A stretch of 64,000 nucleotides of DNA from an uncultured Bacteroidales bacterium (lineage in GTDB: Bacteria; Bacteroidota; Bacteroidia; Bacteroidales; Paludibacteraceae). The translations under genes and the position numbers were made by a program. Numbering within the stretch: position 1 is the stretch's first letter; the number at the start of each line of letters is the position of its first letter. The notes under the pieces were generated by a model. The model saw only the letters and a program-made list of their open reading frames with translations, did no database searches and was not told the DNA's origin. This document shows, piece by piece, positions 41,275-50,743 of this stretch. The stretch is from NCBI GenBank assembly GCA_900317885.1, contig ONIM01000005.1:1-64000 (forward strand), in the 5' to 3' direction.

Positions 41275-42304
41275 GAATAGTCAAGTTAGCGGTCTTTTGA
41301 CTTTGAGCGTAGCGGTCTTACTACTCGCGGGTTGCGCCCCGCGGGTAGCCACCTCGTTTTGGAAAATCGGTACTCCGGAGGATAGTATTCTTCCGGGGTA
41401 CACGGTCATCCATGCCGAAGGCAAGACGCGCCACTGCTACCCGATTGAGGCATGGAGCGACGGTCCGAAAGTAGATACGTATCATCAGCTTCACCATCAT
41501 GGTGTAGCCGTTGAGAGTGAACTCATGGCGTATCGTATTTATTTCGATAAGAAACAGACTATCGACCCTTATTGCAAACGAAAGCCGCAGCTCGAACTGG
41601 CGCAGAGCTATTGGTATCCGAATGATAGTCTGTTAGCCGAAGGCTACGGCGATGATATCCTCCGCGTGAGCGGAACGGTAGGCGTCGGGTCTGTCAAATA
41701 CTGGAACGGCAAATTATACCATATTGAAGATGTCGGTGAGCGGCAACAATGGATTGTCAAGAAACGCCGCAACAAAGCGACTATCGCTGTTTGCGATGTG
41801 GACTGGACGGTGCCCGATGGAAATCAGGACGATCCGGAGAAACGGAAAGTAGTTGACCTGAATGTAGAATATACGATGCGTGCCGGCCATAGGGATATGC
41901 GATGCGACGTCAAAGCGTCCGAGCCGGTAGAAGGCCTCTGCACCGGCGTACAGACTATTCCCGCGAAAGGAGGCAAAGATACGATCTCTATTATTCTTCC
42001 GAATGGCGTTTTACTCGCTTCGTGGGGAACCGATTGGCCTGTAAATGACTCTGCCAAATATGCTAAAGAGACCGTCGGCCTCGGCGTCTTTATTCCCAAA
42101 GAATATGCCGGTAAATTAGTCCATAACAAACAAAACAACCTCTGCTTTCTCAAATCACAAATCACAAATCACAAATCACAAATGTGCGCGACAGCGCATT
42201 TCTACCTCACCTGCTGCGGAGCGACCAAAGAAAACCACCCCGTGGCATCTTCTGCCGAGGAGTGGTTTGCGTATCTTCGCCGTTGGGCGAAATCCTTAAA
42301 GTAA
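41258..42304 (+). CDS. DUF4861-like lipoprotein, probably pectin-related
   Basis: This 348-residue lipoprotein starts at ATG 41258, inside the end of the GH28 gene. The signal segment LLTLSVAVLLLAGC gives Cys26. The body has DUF4861-like features: WSDGPKVDTYHQLHHHGVAV, ELMAYRIYFDKKQTIDPYCK, YGDDILRVSGTVGVGSVKYW, and a beta-rich C-terminal half. DUF4861 proteins sit in pectin and ulvan loci, often beside GH105 or GH28; some may be lyase-like, but I do not assign activity. A 7-bp AAATCAC array (42152-42182) encodes KSQITNHKSQ about 35 codons before the stop. A gain or loss of one unit would change the C-terminus. A terminator follows. Confidence 0.72.
   Translation: MSRLTENSQVSGLLTLSVAVLLLAGCAPRVATSFWKIGTPEDSILPGYTVIHAEGKTRHCYPIEAWSDGPKVDTYHQLHHHGVAVESELMAYRIYFDKKQTIDPYCKRKPQLELAQSYWYPNDSLLAEGYGDDILRVSGTVGVGSVKYWNGKLYHIEDVGERQQWIVKKRRNKATIAVCDVDWTVPDGNQDDPEKRKVVDLNVEYTMRAGHRDMRCDVKASEPVEGLCTGVQTIPAKGGKDTISIILPNGVLLASWGTDWPVNDSAKYAKETVGLGVFIPKEYAGKLVHNKQNNLCFLKSQITNHKSQMCATAHFYLTCCGATKENHPVASSAEEWFAYLRRWAKSLK
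42152..42182 (+). repeat. 7-bp tandem array (4.4 units) inside the DUF4861-like gene
   Basis: The unit AAATCAC is repeated perfectly at 42152, 42159, 42166 and 42173, followed by AAA. It is the most uniform array in the window and lies within coding sequence. Confidence 0.95.
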
Positions 42305-42341
42305 AAAAAACGGACGTCACTGTAGAGTTTTACCCTCGTTT

Positions 42342-42366
42342 CGGACCCTCTGGGGTCCGTTTTTTT
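42342..42366 (+). terminator. Rho-independent terminator after the DUF4861-like gene
   Basis: CGGACCC-TCTG-GGGTCCG followed by seven T. The hairpin is symmetric, but on the minus strand no T-run follows. Confidence 0.9.
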
Positions 42367-42374
42367 GTAATACG

Positions 42375-42512
42375 TTAGAACACTGGCGAACGACGTTCAG
42401 GAGCGCTAAAACCTCCGTCATGATAACTATCCGCTATCATGACGGCTATATTAGCTTGGAGTTGGATTATCTCCAATGCCGGAACTACGTATTTTTTCTT
42501 AGCCATTTTCAT
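42375..42512 (-). CDS. 45-residue peptide of unknown function (leader-peptide-like)
   Basis: On the minus strand, 10 bases after a perfect promoter -7 box, ATG 42512 opens a 45-codon frame: MKMAKKKYVVPALEIIQLQ, then ANIAVMIADSYHDGG, then FSAPERRSPVF and TAA. A second ATG at 42506 would give MAKKKYVV. The amphipathic start (Lys-rich, then YVVPALEIIQLQ) and the Gly-Gly followed by a short basic/proline end recall the many small Bacteroidales peptides of the MKKKYxxPxxEI type, some suspected to be precursors of modified peptides. No partner enzyme is adjacent, but a PqqD-like protein and a peptidase are encoded 8 kb upstream on the same strand. Expression is likely; function is unknown. Confidence 0.62.
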   Translation of the reverse strand: MKMAKKKYVVPALEIIQLQANIAVMIADSYHDGGFSAPERRSPVF

Positions 42513-42521
42513 TTGCGAGTG

Positions 42522-42553
42522 CAAAGGTACTACATTTTTTTGACATACGCAAA
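42522..42553 (-). promoter_or_regulatory. Promoter of the 45-residue peptide gene
   Basis: On the minus strand TTTG (42553-42550) in TTTGCGTATGTC, 20 bases, then TACCTTTG (42529-42522). It begins immediately after the stop of the 1973-residue surface protein gene. Confidence 0.82.
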
Positions 42554-42554
42554 T

Positions 42555-45500
42555 TTATTTTACAAATTTGCCGGTTATATCATACATTTCCCCTTCCGGA
42601 GTAACGACATAGAGGGTATTATTGATCATTACCTTACGTGCGGACTTACTGTCAACAGCAGCGTTCTCGACGCCGGTAGCGATTTGCGGAGCACGTGCCT
42701 CGATACGTAATCCATAGCCGGTGGTCTTTCCTTTCGCGAGGTCGATTGTGTAAGCACCTAATGTCAAATCCCAAATAACCTGGTCATTGTACGTCAAGTA
42801 GAGATTTGCGTCTTGCGGAGCTTCCTCTACGGCGATGGTATAGGTACGTGCTTGCGGCGCATACAAACCGAGTGCGCATTGTGCTATATTATCAACCAGC
42901 GGCATCTCATTGCTGCAGAGTCCCATTCCCGCACGGGTGGTCCACATACGAGCTACTGTAGATTCGTTCATGGAGCCCATCTTGAGTACGTCGCGACCGA
43001 TTACATATTCATCGGTTGCCTCTTCCGAGGCGGAAACCCAGATATAATCCGCAGGATTGATGGCATCCTCAGCCGTCAAAGCCAAGCGGAACTTCTCTAC
43101 ATTGCTTATAGCACGTTCCGGTGCACGGAAGTTGGTGTTCTCATCATCTGCGCTGAGCAAGGTAACGGTCTCAACTCCGCCAAACTGCATAAAGAAGGAC
43201 AGACCGACAGCGATTGAATAGCCTTTCGCCTCACGCGGTTGATAGCATCTATGCGCATGGTCATAGAGCTGGATTAACGTTCCGGGGGCCACATCCAATT
43301 CCGTATGATGCAATGTACCATTACCGAAGCCATTCCAACCATTATCTTTGGTCGCTCCGAGTCCGGAGTATTCAGTTGTGAACGAGCGGTCGCCAGTTAC
43401 GGCTTCGCCGGCTTTCTTCTTGAAGACAACGGTATTCCAAGGCTTCGTTTCGTCCAAGGTGATTGTATATGCTCTACCCGGCAACATTGTTCCGGTAAAC
43501 TTATTCCAGTGCTTGCCTTTCTGGGCATGTTTTGCCTCGTCGTAAGCCATGACAGCGTAATTGACATTGAATTGCATTACTGCGCTCGGATCGTCTGCAA
43601 TACTGATACCGCCAATGACATCTACCGGGAACGGAACAACGAAGTCATACCAACCCAAGGTATTACGTCCCGAAGGATCCAAAGTCAATTGGAAATAAGC
43701 GTCGCCATTAACCACAAGCTGTGATTCATTTGTTATTTGTCCCGAGCAGGACGCAGAGGTTGTTTGCTCGTTCGTAATACCCAGTTGGGCATCTAAGATA
43801 ACATCATTTAATATCAGACTTGCGCCATCATTGAGGATAACATTACCGCCATTTTCCACATGGAGATTGCCATAAGATTCCAAACTCTTCGGAGTGCCGT
43901 TACCGATAACCAGTGTAGCGCCACTCTTGACAGTTACCGTAACGTCTTTCTCGATAGCGATACTATGCACGTTTGCAGCGGAGGAGATGGTCATATTTTT
44001 AGCTACGGTAATATCTACATTCTCATCCGGGACAAGATTCGTTGTCCAGTTGGTGTTAGTATTCCAGTTTCCTTCCTTATTAAAGATGTACTCTTCGTTT
44101 GCATTAACGGTTGCTGAAAGTTGAACGGTAATACTAAGATTTGCAATATTATCATAGACCTCTATGGCGCCTTGCCATTCGCCGAGTTGAGTCGGAGTAA
44201 AGGTAACCTGCAGATTATAATGTCCGAAACCGCCACACTGCAAATCAATAATACCATTATCCTTAATAGTAACATCTGTGGTACTATTTATTGTATGCGC
44301 CGTCAAATCGCCTTTCACATCCGAGTAATCAAATCCGACGATTACCGGCGTTGCTTGTCCCAAGGTAACCTCACCCAGATTGATCTCGTTCTGCGTTGCA
44401 CGGAGGTATTGCTTACGTGTCACCTGGATATCTTTGATCTTATGGTGTCCGGTAGCTCCCGATTCACGGATGATACGCAATGCATCAGCCCGTTCGTCCA
44501 ACTGCAAGTCAGAATTCGTCTTCCATTCATTCTTGACGGTTTCCACACGTGAGTTTTCTACGGGTAACCATTGCGAGTTGACACGCTGCTCAAACTTGAC
44601 AAATCCGCCGAAGGATTTTATAAGCCCTAACTTGTACTCCTCTCCGTAGTATCGGAATGACAACTTATCCGGTTTCCCTTGTGTCGGGTCGAGATCTATG
44701 TCGTCAGAAATCATTTCCTCTGTTGTCAAATGAGTATAATCTGAGAAATCAACGTCAACCTCATACATATCTATGACATCCTCTTTATTGAGTACAAAGG
44801 GAGTTGCACAACCGGCTGAAGGTTGGCGAACGTTTATCAATACTATTACTGGTGCAGCTGCCTCATAATCTGCGTTTCCGCTCACAGAAGCCGTTACTTT
44901 CACTTCACCATAATTCAAAATTGTCATCTGGTTGCCACTAACGCTAACGATACCATTATTCAGCGGACAAGAATAAGAGATGTATTGAGAACGCTCTTCG
45001 CTGTATGTCAACTCACCTGTCGAAAGATTACGCAGATATACTTTCGCATCCAAATCAATCACGTTACCCGGTTCCATAAAGCGCGGGAAACTTTGGTTCC
45101 AAACGATTTCCTGTACTACTTTTTCCGTTGCTTGGATAACGCGTGTGTCACTTACTGATTTCCATTTTTCATTCTCCGGAACGATAGCTGTAAGTATTGC
45201 AGAGCCGAGTCCTACTACCTGGAATGCATAACCGTTATCCAGAATTCGAACTACGCTCTCATCATTTGATTCATACTTAATCAAAGCGGTACTTGTTGTC
45301 GTGGCAGCAGGTTTGATCGCATTGACGGTCAATCCGACAGGTAATGTCAGCGGGTTATTTGTATAGCCTTCCTGCCATGTTAAGGTAGGCGTACGTTTGG
45401 TCGTTTCGCCACTAACGGACAGGGCGCACGTCTGATAAGATGTACGTACAGTAATCACTGCATTATGCGTACCTAAATCCGTACTATGGTAGGTAACCGT

Positions 45501-48476
45501 TATCTCCTCTTTAGCCGAAGTTAAGTTATCGTGCTTATCAGAAACATCAATGTTTGAACGGCTAACGGTAAAATGCTCCGGATTGCTGGACTCGATAAGA
45601 ATTTCGTCCGCGCACGTACTATAATCTATATAGAATTTTGCCTCTGCGGATGAAGTCTCATCGATTGTACACATCATCGTCGGCAACTTCGAGATCTTCT
45701 TTTTCTCTGCATCCTGAATATTCAGGTATGCCTTGCGCGAGATCTGTACGTCCTTATACCACTTACTAAGCGTAGCACCTGTTGCTGCTCCAAAACGGAC
45801 GTGAGTAATTCGCTCTGTACCCTGCATAGTAGGGAACGTTGCTACAAACGGTTCTGACTTGTATTCGTCATCCAAAGAGGGGGAACTGAGTGTTTTCCAG
45901 TTTATACCATTATCTTTGGAATATTGAACCGTAAAATAGTTGACACCTCCCCATTGCCTTTTCGCTTTAAACCAGATTTTATCTACCGGAGCATTGATGG
46001 CTATCGGCGTTTCAAAGTGACCTTCTGCGTCCCAGACAGAGGTCGAGAACTTATGTTCAGTAGCATCTTGATATACGTAGCATGTCGGGGGAGCCGGCAC
46101 ACCTACCATTACCATTACGTCTGCCTCTGCAGAACCGTATTCATAATTCTCCTCTTGATACAGATGCCAGATAGCATAACCTTTGGTCGTATTCGTCGTG
46201 ATGGATGCACCTGATGCATCTCCTGTCAAAGTAGCTACGTCTTCACCGTAGATCTGCTCAATAGAAATCGGGTAATTTGCGTAGTCGCCATGGGTGGAGG
46301 AGAACGAGATATTTGCCGTCCCGTTCTCGCTCATGGCTTTTTGCCATGTGTTGCTCCATGAATTGGCAATCTGGTTCTCACGCTTCTCTACCGAGATATT
46401 GCACATCAGCGTAGCACCGGTGTATTTATAAGTCTCTTTCTGGAAGAAAGTGATTTTCGTCGTACCTGCATTGTGTCCGGTGATTTCATTGGTAGCAGGA
46501 TCATAGGTGATCAACTCCGTACCATTATTCAGTGCCGCATTCTCAAAATTCGGTTCGTCTATCGTGTAGTAGAAATCATCCGTCAGATTATTGCTCGGGT
46601 ATGAAGCAGATGTATTGGTGAAGCCATAGTTCGCAGTCTTCGTTTCGTTCACCTTGATAATATAATCTTCGCCGTTGGATGTAGTAACATATTTTCTGAC
46701 CGCCAGAGTAATCGTTTTCTCACCCGAAGCCTCGAAACGATCCGTAGCATCCTGCCAAATCTTGATAGTGACTATTTTCTGCTCTCCGAACATCTGGTAA
46801 TCGCTTTCACTATTCGGAATAACTATCTTGTTGTTTTCTACATCATAATATGCGATAGTCGGAAAATCACTACTGGTGTGAATTGTTCCATCGCTGTTTA
46901 CCACCGTTGCCACGGGATTAATGACATCATCCACGTATCGGGTATAGTTTGTCGCGGCAACCATCGTATTGGCACGTTTGGTGACAGTTACGGTAAACTC
47001 ATCCGTCACTTCGTTATAATAATCCGTCTTTGCCTTCGTCGCGCGAATAGTATAAGTATCGCAAACCGTCGCGGAGAAGACATTCCCTGCGCCGATGGTT
47101 GCATTTGCTTTATTGCCGCTTATTACTTCATAAGTTACCACTCCTGCACGATTAGCGGAAATAGGATCAGTAGTTTGCGATGCGATCAGATTATCCAAAT
47201 CAATCTTCGAATCTGCTTTGCCGGCATCAATGCCATCTACAGCCACTTTGACGGTTCCGTCATTCATTGTAAGTGCCTGATTCTTACGAATGATTGTCAG
47301 TGTCTGAGCAAAATCCTTATCGTTATACTTGGTGTTTGCTGTTGGCTTGAACGTCATCGTATAGGAATGTGCACCGGCAGTTTCTTGAACCTGCTGTGTC
47401 GGATTCTTCCAGACAAACGTACCAGGCACAGTAGTACTCGTTGATATAGCATCCTTCGCTACACCACCGGATATAGCACTTGTACTTAATGTACTCAGAT
47501 ATTCAATTGCCTGAACCGTCGGATTGGTAGAAATAGTCACATCGCGCTTAATACCCGTACCATCTACGGTAACTGTTGCTGTACTTGCGCCATCAGTTAT
47601 CGTAATTGTAGCAGAATAATACTTTGCCTCAGTTGGTGTAAAATAAATATTAAATTTGTAATCATCTGCGTTTAAAGAATTAGAAACACGAGATGTAGCG
47701 GTATATGCAAATGCATTTTTCCCAACATTATACACTTTATTTCCGGTATTCGATGCCGTCCCGACATGAAATATTGTTGGATTCGAACTAGTAATAGTGA
47801 TTTGCTTGTTTAAGTCTGTATTTCCGGTCAAGAACGAACGGAATTCTATCGTTTGTGGATTAGATTCAGTTCCCCAAGTGACGTTTCCAAAATGCTTTGA
47901 ATCGGTTGTTACGCCATTGTCACCGCCTTTTAAGCGAATATGTTTCGCCATCGGAATTTTTGCATCTTTTACATACACTGTCTTAGCGGTATGATGTTTA
48001 TTATCCGCCTTGTATGCCACTTTTACACTAGTCAGTTCACTACTTAAGTCACTAGTAGATACGGTTTGGTAATTGTATGTATAGCTATAATTATATACTG
48101 TAACAAAAACTATTTTAGAAGAACCCGTATATGTTGATGTTATGTTTTGTGCAACACTTACATTATTTCCTCCCAAAGATAAAGTGTAATTATGCACGCC
48201 GTAGCTTTGAGGATCTTGTTTTTTTGTGTTTGTAGCCGAACCATCTCCTGGCAACTTTGATGCTATTGAGAATGTTCCTGTAGAGGGAGGATATATACTA
48301 TAGTTCTTTATATCGGGAGAATTATATATAGTAGCAATATAGGCATCATACGTTTCTGCATCATACAGCGAATACCATGTACCATTATTGTACGTTTGTC
48401 CCCACGCGACATTATTCCAGGCACCGAAGGTGAGGAAGGAAAGGAGAATTATAAAAAATTGTGTAAATTTTTTCAT
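42555..48476 (-). CDS. Giant secreted multi-domain surface protein (1973 aa) with shared C-terminal tail
   Basis: A signal peptide (MKKFTQFFIILLSFLTFGAW, cleavage near NNVAWGQ) starts a chain of beta-sandwich modules. Around 190-320 there is a choice-of-anchor/ASH-like part (VTWGTESNPQTIEFRSFLTG). From about 310 to 880, Ig-like/MBG-type repeats with alternating ITLAVRK, VTVTKRANTM and ISVEKRENQ joints follow. About 900-1000 is a lectin-like segment, and more Ig-like units lie to about 1480. Near 1510-1555 comes a short beta-helix-like stretch (SGATLVIGNGTPKSLESYGN). After 1600 is a C-terminal module (FVVPFPVDVIGGISIADDPS). The last residues (LYVVTPEGEMYDITGKFVK) fit a tail seen in three other proteins here. 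Likely exported to the cell surface as adhesin or glycan binder. A 29-bp upstream element is shared with the 612-residue gene. Confidence 0.85.
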   Translation of the reverse strand: MKKFTQFFIILLSFLTFGAWNNVAWGQTYNNGTWYSLYDAETYDAYIATIYNSPDIKNYSIYPPSTGTFSIASKLPGDGSATNTKKQDPQSYGVHNYTLSLGGNNVSVAQNITSTYTGSSKIVFVTVYNYSYTYNYQTVSTSDLSSELTSVKVAYKADNKHHTAKTVYVKDAKIPMAKHIRLKGGDNGVTTDSKHFGNVTWGTESNPQTIEFRSFLTGNTDLNKQITITSSNPTIFHVGTASNTGNKVYNVGKNAFAYTATSRVSNSLNADDYKFNIYFTPTEAKYYSATITITDGASTATVTVDGTGIKRDVTISTNPTVQAIEYLSTLSTSAISGGVAKDAISTSTTVPGTFVWKNPTQQVQETAGAHSYTMTFKPTANTKYNDKDFAQTLTIIRKNQALTMNDGTVKVAVDGIDAGKADSKIDLDNLIASQTTDPISANRAGVVTYEVISGNKANATIGAGNVFSATVCDTYTIRATKAKTDYYNEVTDEFTVTVTKRANTMVAATNYTRYVDDVINPVATVVNSDGTIHTSSDFPTIAYYDVENNKIVIPNSESDYQMFGEQKIVTIKIWQDATDRFEASGEKTITLAVRKYVTTSNGEDYIIKVNETKTANYGFTNTSASYPSNNLTDDFYYTIDEPNFENAALNNGTELITYDPATNEITGHNAGTTKITFFQKETYKYTGATLMCNISVEKRENQIANSWSNTWQKAMSENGTANISFSSTHGDYANYPISIEQIYGEDVATLTGDASGASITTNTTKGYAIWHLYQEENYEYGSAEADVMVMVGVPAPPTCYVYQDATEHKFSTSVWDAEGHFETPIAINAPVDKIWFKAKRQWGGVNYFTVQYSKDNGINWKTLSSPSLDDEYKSEPFVATFPTMQGTERITHVRFGAATGATLSKWYKDVQISRKAYLNIQDAEKKKISKLPTMMCTIDETSSAEAKFYIDYSTCADEILIESSNPEHFTVSRSNIDVSDKHDNLTSAKEEITVTYHSTDLGTHNAVITVRTSYQTCALSVSGETTKRTPTLTWQEGYTNNPLTLPVGLTVNAIKPAATTTSTALIKYESNDESVVRILDNGYAFQVVGLGSAILTAIVPENEKWKSVSDTRVIQATEKVVQEIVWNQSFPRFMEPGNVIDLDAKVYLRNLSTGELTYSEERSQYISYSCPLNNGIVSVSGNQMTILNYGEVKVTASVSGNADYEAAAPVIVLINVRQPSAGCATPFVLNKEDVIDMYEVDVDFSDYTHLTTEEMISDDIDLDPTQGKPDKLSFRYYGEEYKLGLIKSFGGFVKFEQRVNSQWLPVENSRVETVKNEWKTNSDLQLDERADALRIIRESGATGHHKIKDIQVTRKQYLRATQNEINLGEVTLGQATPVIVGFDYSDVKGDLTAHTINSTTDVTIKDNGIIDLQCGGFGHYNLQVTFTPTQLGEWQGAIEVYDNIANLSITVQLSATVNANEEYIFNKEGNWNTNTNWTTNLVPDENVDITVAKNMTISSAANVHSIAIEKDVTVTVKSGATLVIGNGTPKSLESYGNLHVENGGNVILNDGASLILNDVILDAQLGITNEQTTSASCSGQITNESQLVVNGDAYFQLTLDPSGRNTLGWYDFVVPFPVDVIGGISIADDPSAVMQFNVNYAVMAYDEAKHAQKGKHWNKFTGTMLPGRAYTITLDETKPWNTVVFKKKAGEAVTGDRSFTTEYSGLGATKDNGWNGFGNGTLHHTELDVAPGTLIQLYDHAHRCYQPREAKGYSIAVGLSFFMQFGGVETVTLLSADDENTNFRAPERAISNVEKFRLALTAEDAINPADYIWVSASEEATDEYVIGRDVLKMGSMNESTVARMWTTRAGMGLCSNEMPLVDNIAQCALGLYAPQARTYTIAVEEAPQDANLYLTYNDQVIWDLTLGAYTIDLAKGKTTGYGLRIEARAPQIATGVENAAVDSKSARKVMINNTLYVVTPEGEMYDITGKFVK

Positions 48477-48510
48477 ATTTTTGTACCTTTTATTACTATT
48501 GTTTGTTAAT

Positions 48511-48578
48511 TTTGCTAACTCAATTTAGCAAATGTACTTATTTTAAGTTTTTCTGCGTTGTTTCAAAACAAACAACGC
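48511..48578 (-). promoter_or_regulatory. Two hairpins in the 5' leader of the giant surface-protein gene
   Basis: Plus-strand GCGTTGTTT (48555-48563) pairs with AAACAACGC (48570-48578), and TTTGCTAA (48511-48518) pairs with TTAGCAAA (48525-48532). Both lie between the predicted start (near 48585) and the ATG at 48476. Confidence 0.6.
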
Positions 48579-48590
48579 GAAAATCGGGTG

Positions 48591-48622
48591 CAAAATTAAT
48601 ATTTTAATTTCAAATACGCAAA
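48591..48622 (-). promoter_or_regulatory. Promoter of the giant surface-protein gene
   Basis: On the minus strand TTTG (48622-48619), 20 bases, then TAATTTTG (48598-48591). The 29-bp shared element ends exactly 15 bases upstream of the -33 box. Confidence 0.82.
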
Positions 48623-48637
48623 TTTTATACCCCCTTG

Positions 48638-48666
48638 CGCGCGCGAATAATAATAAGGTGTAGCCG
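48638..48666 (-). promoter_or_regulatory. Shared 29-bp upstream element, copy B
   Basis: On the minus strand CGGCTACACCTTATTATTA, then T, then TCGCGCGCG. It matches 50744-50772 at 28 of 29 positions, with identical 15-base spacing to the -33 box. It is a candidate activator site for coordinated expression of the two surface proteins. Confidence 0.78.
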
Positions 48667-48699
48667 TTTCTTAATAAAAGGAATAAATTTCTTCCGCAA

Positions 48700-48734
48700 A
48701 ATAGAAAAAAAGAGAAGGCCGTAAAAGCCTTCTC
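48700..48734 (-). terminator. Rho-independent terminator of the 612-residue surface-protein gene
   Basis: On the minus strand GAGAAGGC-TTTTACG-GCCTTCTC (48734-48712) followed by TTTTTTTC. It lies about 70 bases past the gene's stop. Confidence 0.92.
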
Positions 48735-48763
48735 AAAATGTTGTAAATAGGAATTTCTCGGGA

Positions 48764-48785
48764 GATGGTCCCGTGATGGTCCCGT
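48764..48785. repeat. 11-bp direct repeat (2 units) after the 612-residue gene
   Basis: GATGGTCCCGT is repeated exactly twice, without spacer, in the 3' untranslated part between the stop and the terminator. Confidence 0.85.
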
Positions 48786-48803
48786 TACAGATAGAACATT
48801 TCC

Positions 48804-50642
48804 TTATTTCAGTACAGAGCCTGTAGTGGTGTAGATCTTGTCTCCACGGCGGATATACATCACACCATCCCGGACGAACTTCTCAGCCTTCAGAGCAGCG
48901 TTGATTTGCTCGAAACCTTGTTCCTCTTCGGGTTTCGGTTCAACAGTTACAAACAGGACGGTCAGCGCCTCGCATCCGGCCAGCGTTTGCGAATACTGAA
49001 GGAACTCCAGACCTGCGGTATCTGTCTCTTGCAGCTCATAGGAACCGGTAACAACCTTTTCTCCGAGCAGCCACTCGCCTTCCGGCAGAGCGATTACATT
49101 TCCGACGGTGTCAGTCATTTGTAACTCGCTGTATTCCTTCGGATTAACGGTGATGGAAACGTTAATAACCGTGTCGCGGATCTCGCCTTCTGCATTGATA
49201 ACAAACGGCTCTTGTGCCTCTTTGTACCAAACGCCGCGGAACTCCACAGAATCGCCTTCGCAGAACTCCAGCGATTGCTGGATCTCAAGAGCCTCCTGCT
49301 TCGTTACGGTAAGGGTCAGCGTTACGGTAGAATCGCAGCCAACAGCGTTGATAGTATCGAAGATTACCGTGTGAACACCAACGGTAGAATCCTTCAGCTC
49401 AATACCGTTCCAGATCTCCTCAGCGCCATAAGCGATGGTCATCTCCTCTGCGCCGAAAGAAGCGTGGTTGATAACAACAGAGACATGTACGATCGAGTCG
49501 CCGCCCATGAAGTTCAGACCTACATTGACGTCCTCTTGGGTTGTCTCGGTATAAGTCGTATCGTTGAACTCTACCGGTTCGTCGCAAGTCGTCTGAGCGA
49601 AGTCACCATAAGTAGTAGGAGCAACAACGGTAATTGTGCGCACTACATCTGCAGCAGCATTGAATTTGTAGTTACCAGCCTGTTTAGCCGTAATTTGAGT
49701 AGTACCGGCATAGAGGGTTACAAATGCGCCATTCTCGAATTTCAGGACTTCGGGATTAGCAATCTCGTATTCCACATCCAATGCACTTGATGCAACAGCG
49801 GCGGGAATCGCTTCTCCGAAGTTATAACTCTCTGCCGGCTCCCATGCAATGGATTGATCATATTTCTCCACCGCTCCGCTAATAGTTACTTGCGCCGATT
49901 TGCCGCGACCTTCTATAACAATCGTGCTGTTATACGAACCTGCTTCGCCGGTTTGCAGAGTTACAGCTACCGTTGAGGTCTGATCATATGCGCCGATCTC
50001 ACCGATAGTATCCGGATTAACGGTAAAATGTGTGTCACCGGAAGTAACAGACGCTACCAAGTTGGTCCAAGAAATAGCAAAAGTCATCGTGGTATCTGCA
50101 TCCACTTTAACCGTACCGAAATCCAACTCAGCAGGAACCGGAGTACCCATTTCGATTCTCTCCGTCACTTTGATGTTCTTGAAGTTTCCGGCAAAGTTAC
50201 CGCTAAAGCAGAAACGCAGATAGCGAGTGTTCGGCTGCAGATCTTTCGTGACCTTGGTCCAAGATGACGAAGAAGAAGTATTCGTCCAGATAGCAGCGGA
50301 CCAGTTAGAGCCATCCGCACTTTCTTTCACATACCAATCCGCTTGAGTGGAAGTAACGTTATTACATGCCCACTCAAAAGTCAATTGACTCGGTACGCCA
50401 TTTGCCAGTTTGACATCAAAATACTTGTCGTCCCAATTCCAACTTGGACCACCTATACCAATACCGTTACTTGAACCGCCACAACGTACATGACCATTAT
50501 CCCACTCGATAGTTCCTTCTTTCTTAACAACAGTAGAATTGTTGTTGAAATCATTTTGTGTCAGAGTAACGCCGTAGCCCAATTCAGCGAACGTGCTTAC
50601 AGCAAAGAGCGACACGCATACAAGAGTAAAAAGTTTTTTCAT
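48804..50642 (-). CDS. Secreted multi-domain surface protein (612 aa) with shared C-terminal tail
   Basis: The signal peptide is MKKLFTLVCVSLFAVSTFAE. The mature start (LGYGVTLTQNDFNNNSTVVK) leads to a discoidin-like or choice-of-anchor domain (about 20-160, WYVKESADGSNWSAAIWTNT). An ASH-type module (about 165-260, VSGDTHFTVNPDTIGEIGAY; TIVIEGRGKSAQVTISG) and an Ig-like segment (to about 355) come next. A cysteine-bearing region with repeated TTCDEPVEFNDTTYTETTQE, VGCDSTVTLTLTV and LEFCEGDSVEFRGVWY blocks follows. The tail EKFVRDGVMYIRRGDKIYTT matches the other tailed proteins. It is probably exported and co-regulated with the giant protein, because both promoters carry the same 29-bp element. 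It may bind glycan; unproven. Confidence 0.83.
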   Translation of the reverse strand: MKKLFTLVCVSLFAVSTFAELGYGVTLTQNDFNNNSTVVKKEGTIEWDNGHVRCGGSSNGIGIGGPSWNWDDKYFDVKLANGVPSQLTFEWACNNVTSTQADWYVKESADGSNWSAAIWTNTSSSSSWTKVTKDLQPNTRYLRFCFSGNFAGNFKNIKVTERIEMGTPVPAELDFGTVKVDADTTMTFAISWTNLVASVTSGDTHFTVNPDTIGEIGAYDQTSTVAVTLQTGEAGSYNSTIVIEGRGKSAQVTISGAVEKYDQSIAWEPAESYNFGEAIPAAVASSALDVEYEIANPEVLKFENGAFVTLYAGTTQITAKQAGNYKFNAAADVVRTITVVAPTTYGDFAQTTCDEPVEFNDTTYTETTQEDVNVGLNFMGGDSIVHVSVVINHASFGAEEMTIAYGAEEIWNGIELKDSTVGVHTVIFDTINAVGCDSTVTLTLTVTKQEALEIQQSLEFCEGDSVEFRGVWYKEAQEPFVINAEGEIRDTVINVSITVNPKEYSELQMTDTVGNVIALPEGEWLLGEKVVTGSYELQETDTAGLEFLQYSQTLAGCEALTVLFVTVEPKPEEEQGFEQINAALKAEKFVRDGVMYIRRGDKIYTTTGSVLK

Positions 50643-50696
50643 ACCTTAAATTGTTTGTTTTTATTGATTTTCTTAATTTTTATGCCAAAAACGGTG

Positions 50697-50728
50697 CAAA
50701 ATTACTATATTTCTTTGAAATAACCAAA
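50697..50728 (-). promoter_or_regulatory. Promoter of the 612-residue surface-protein gene
   Basis: On the minus strand TTTG (50728-50725) in TTTGGTTATTTC, 20 bases, then TAATTTTG (50704-50697). Confidence 0.8.
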
Positions 50729-50743
50729 AAAATCGCACACTTT

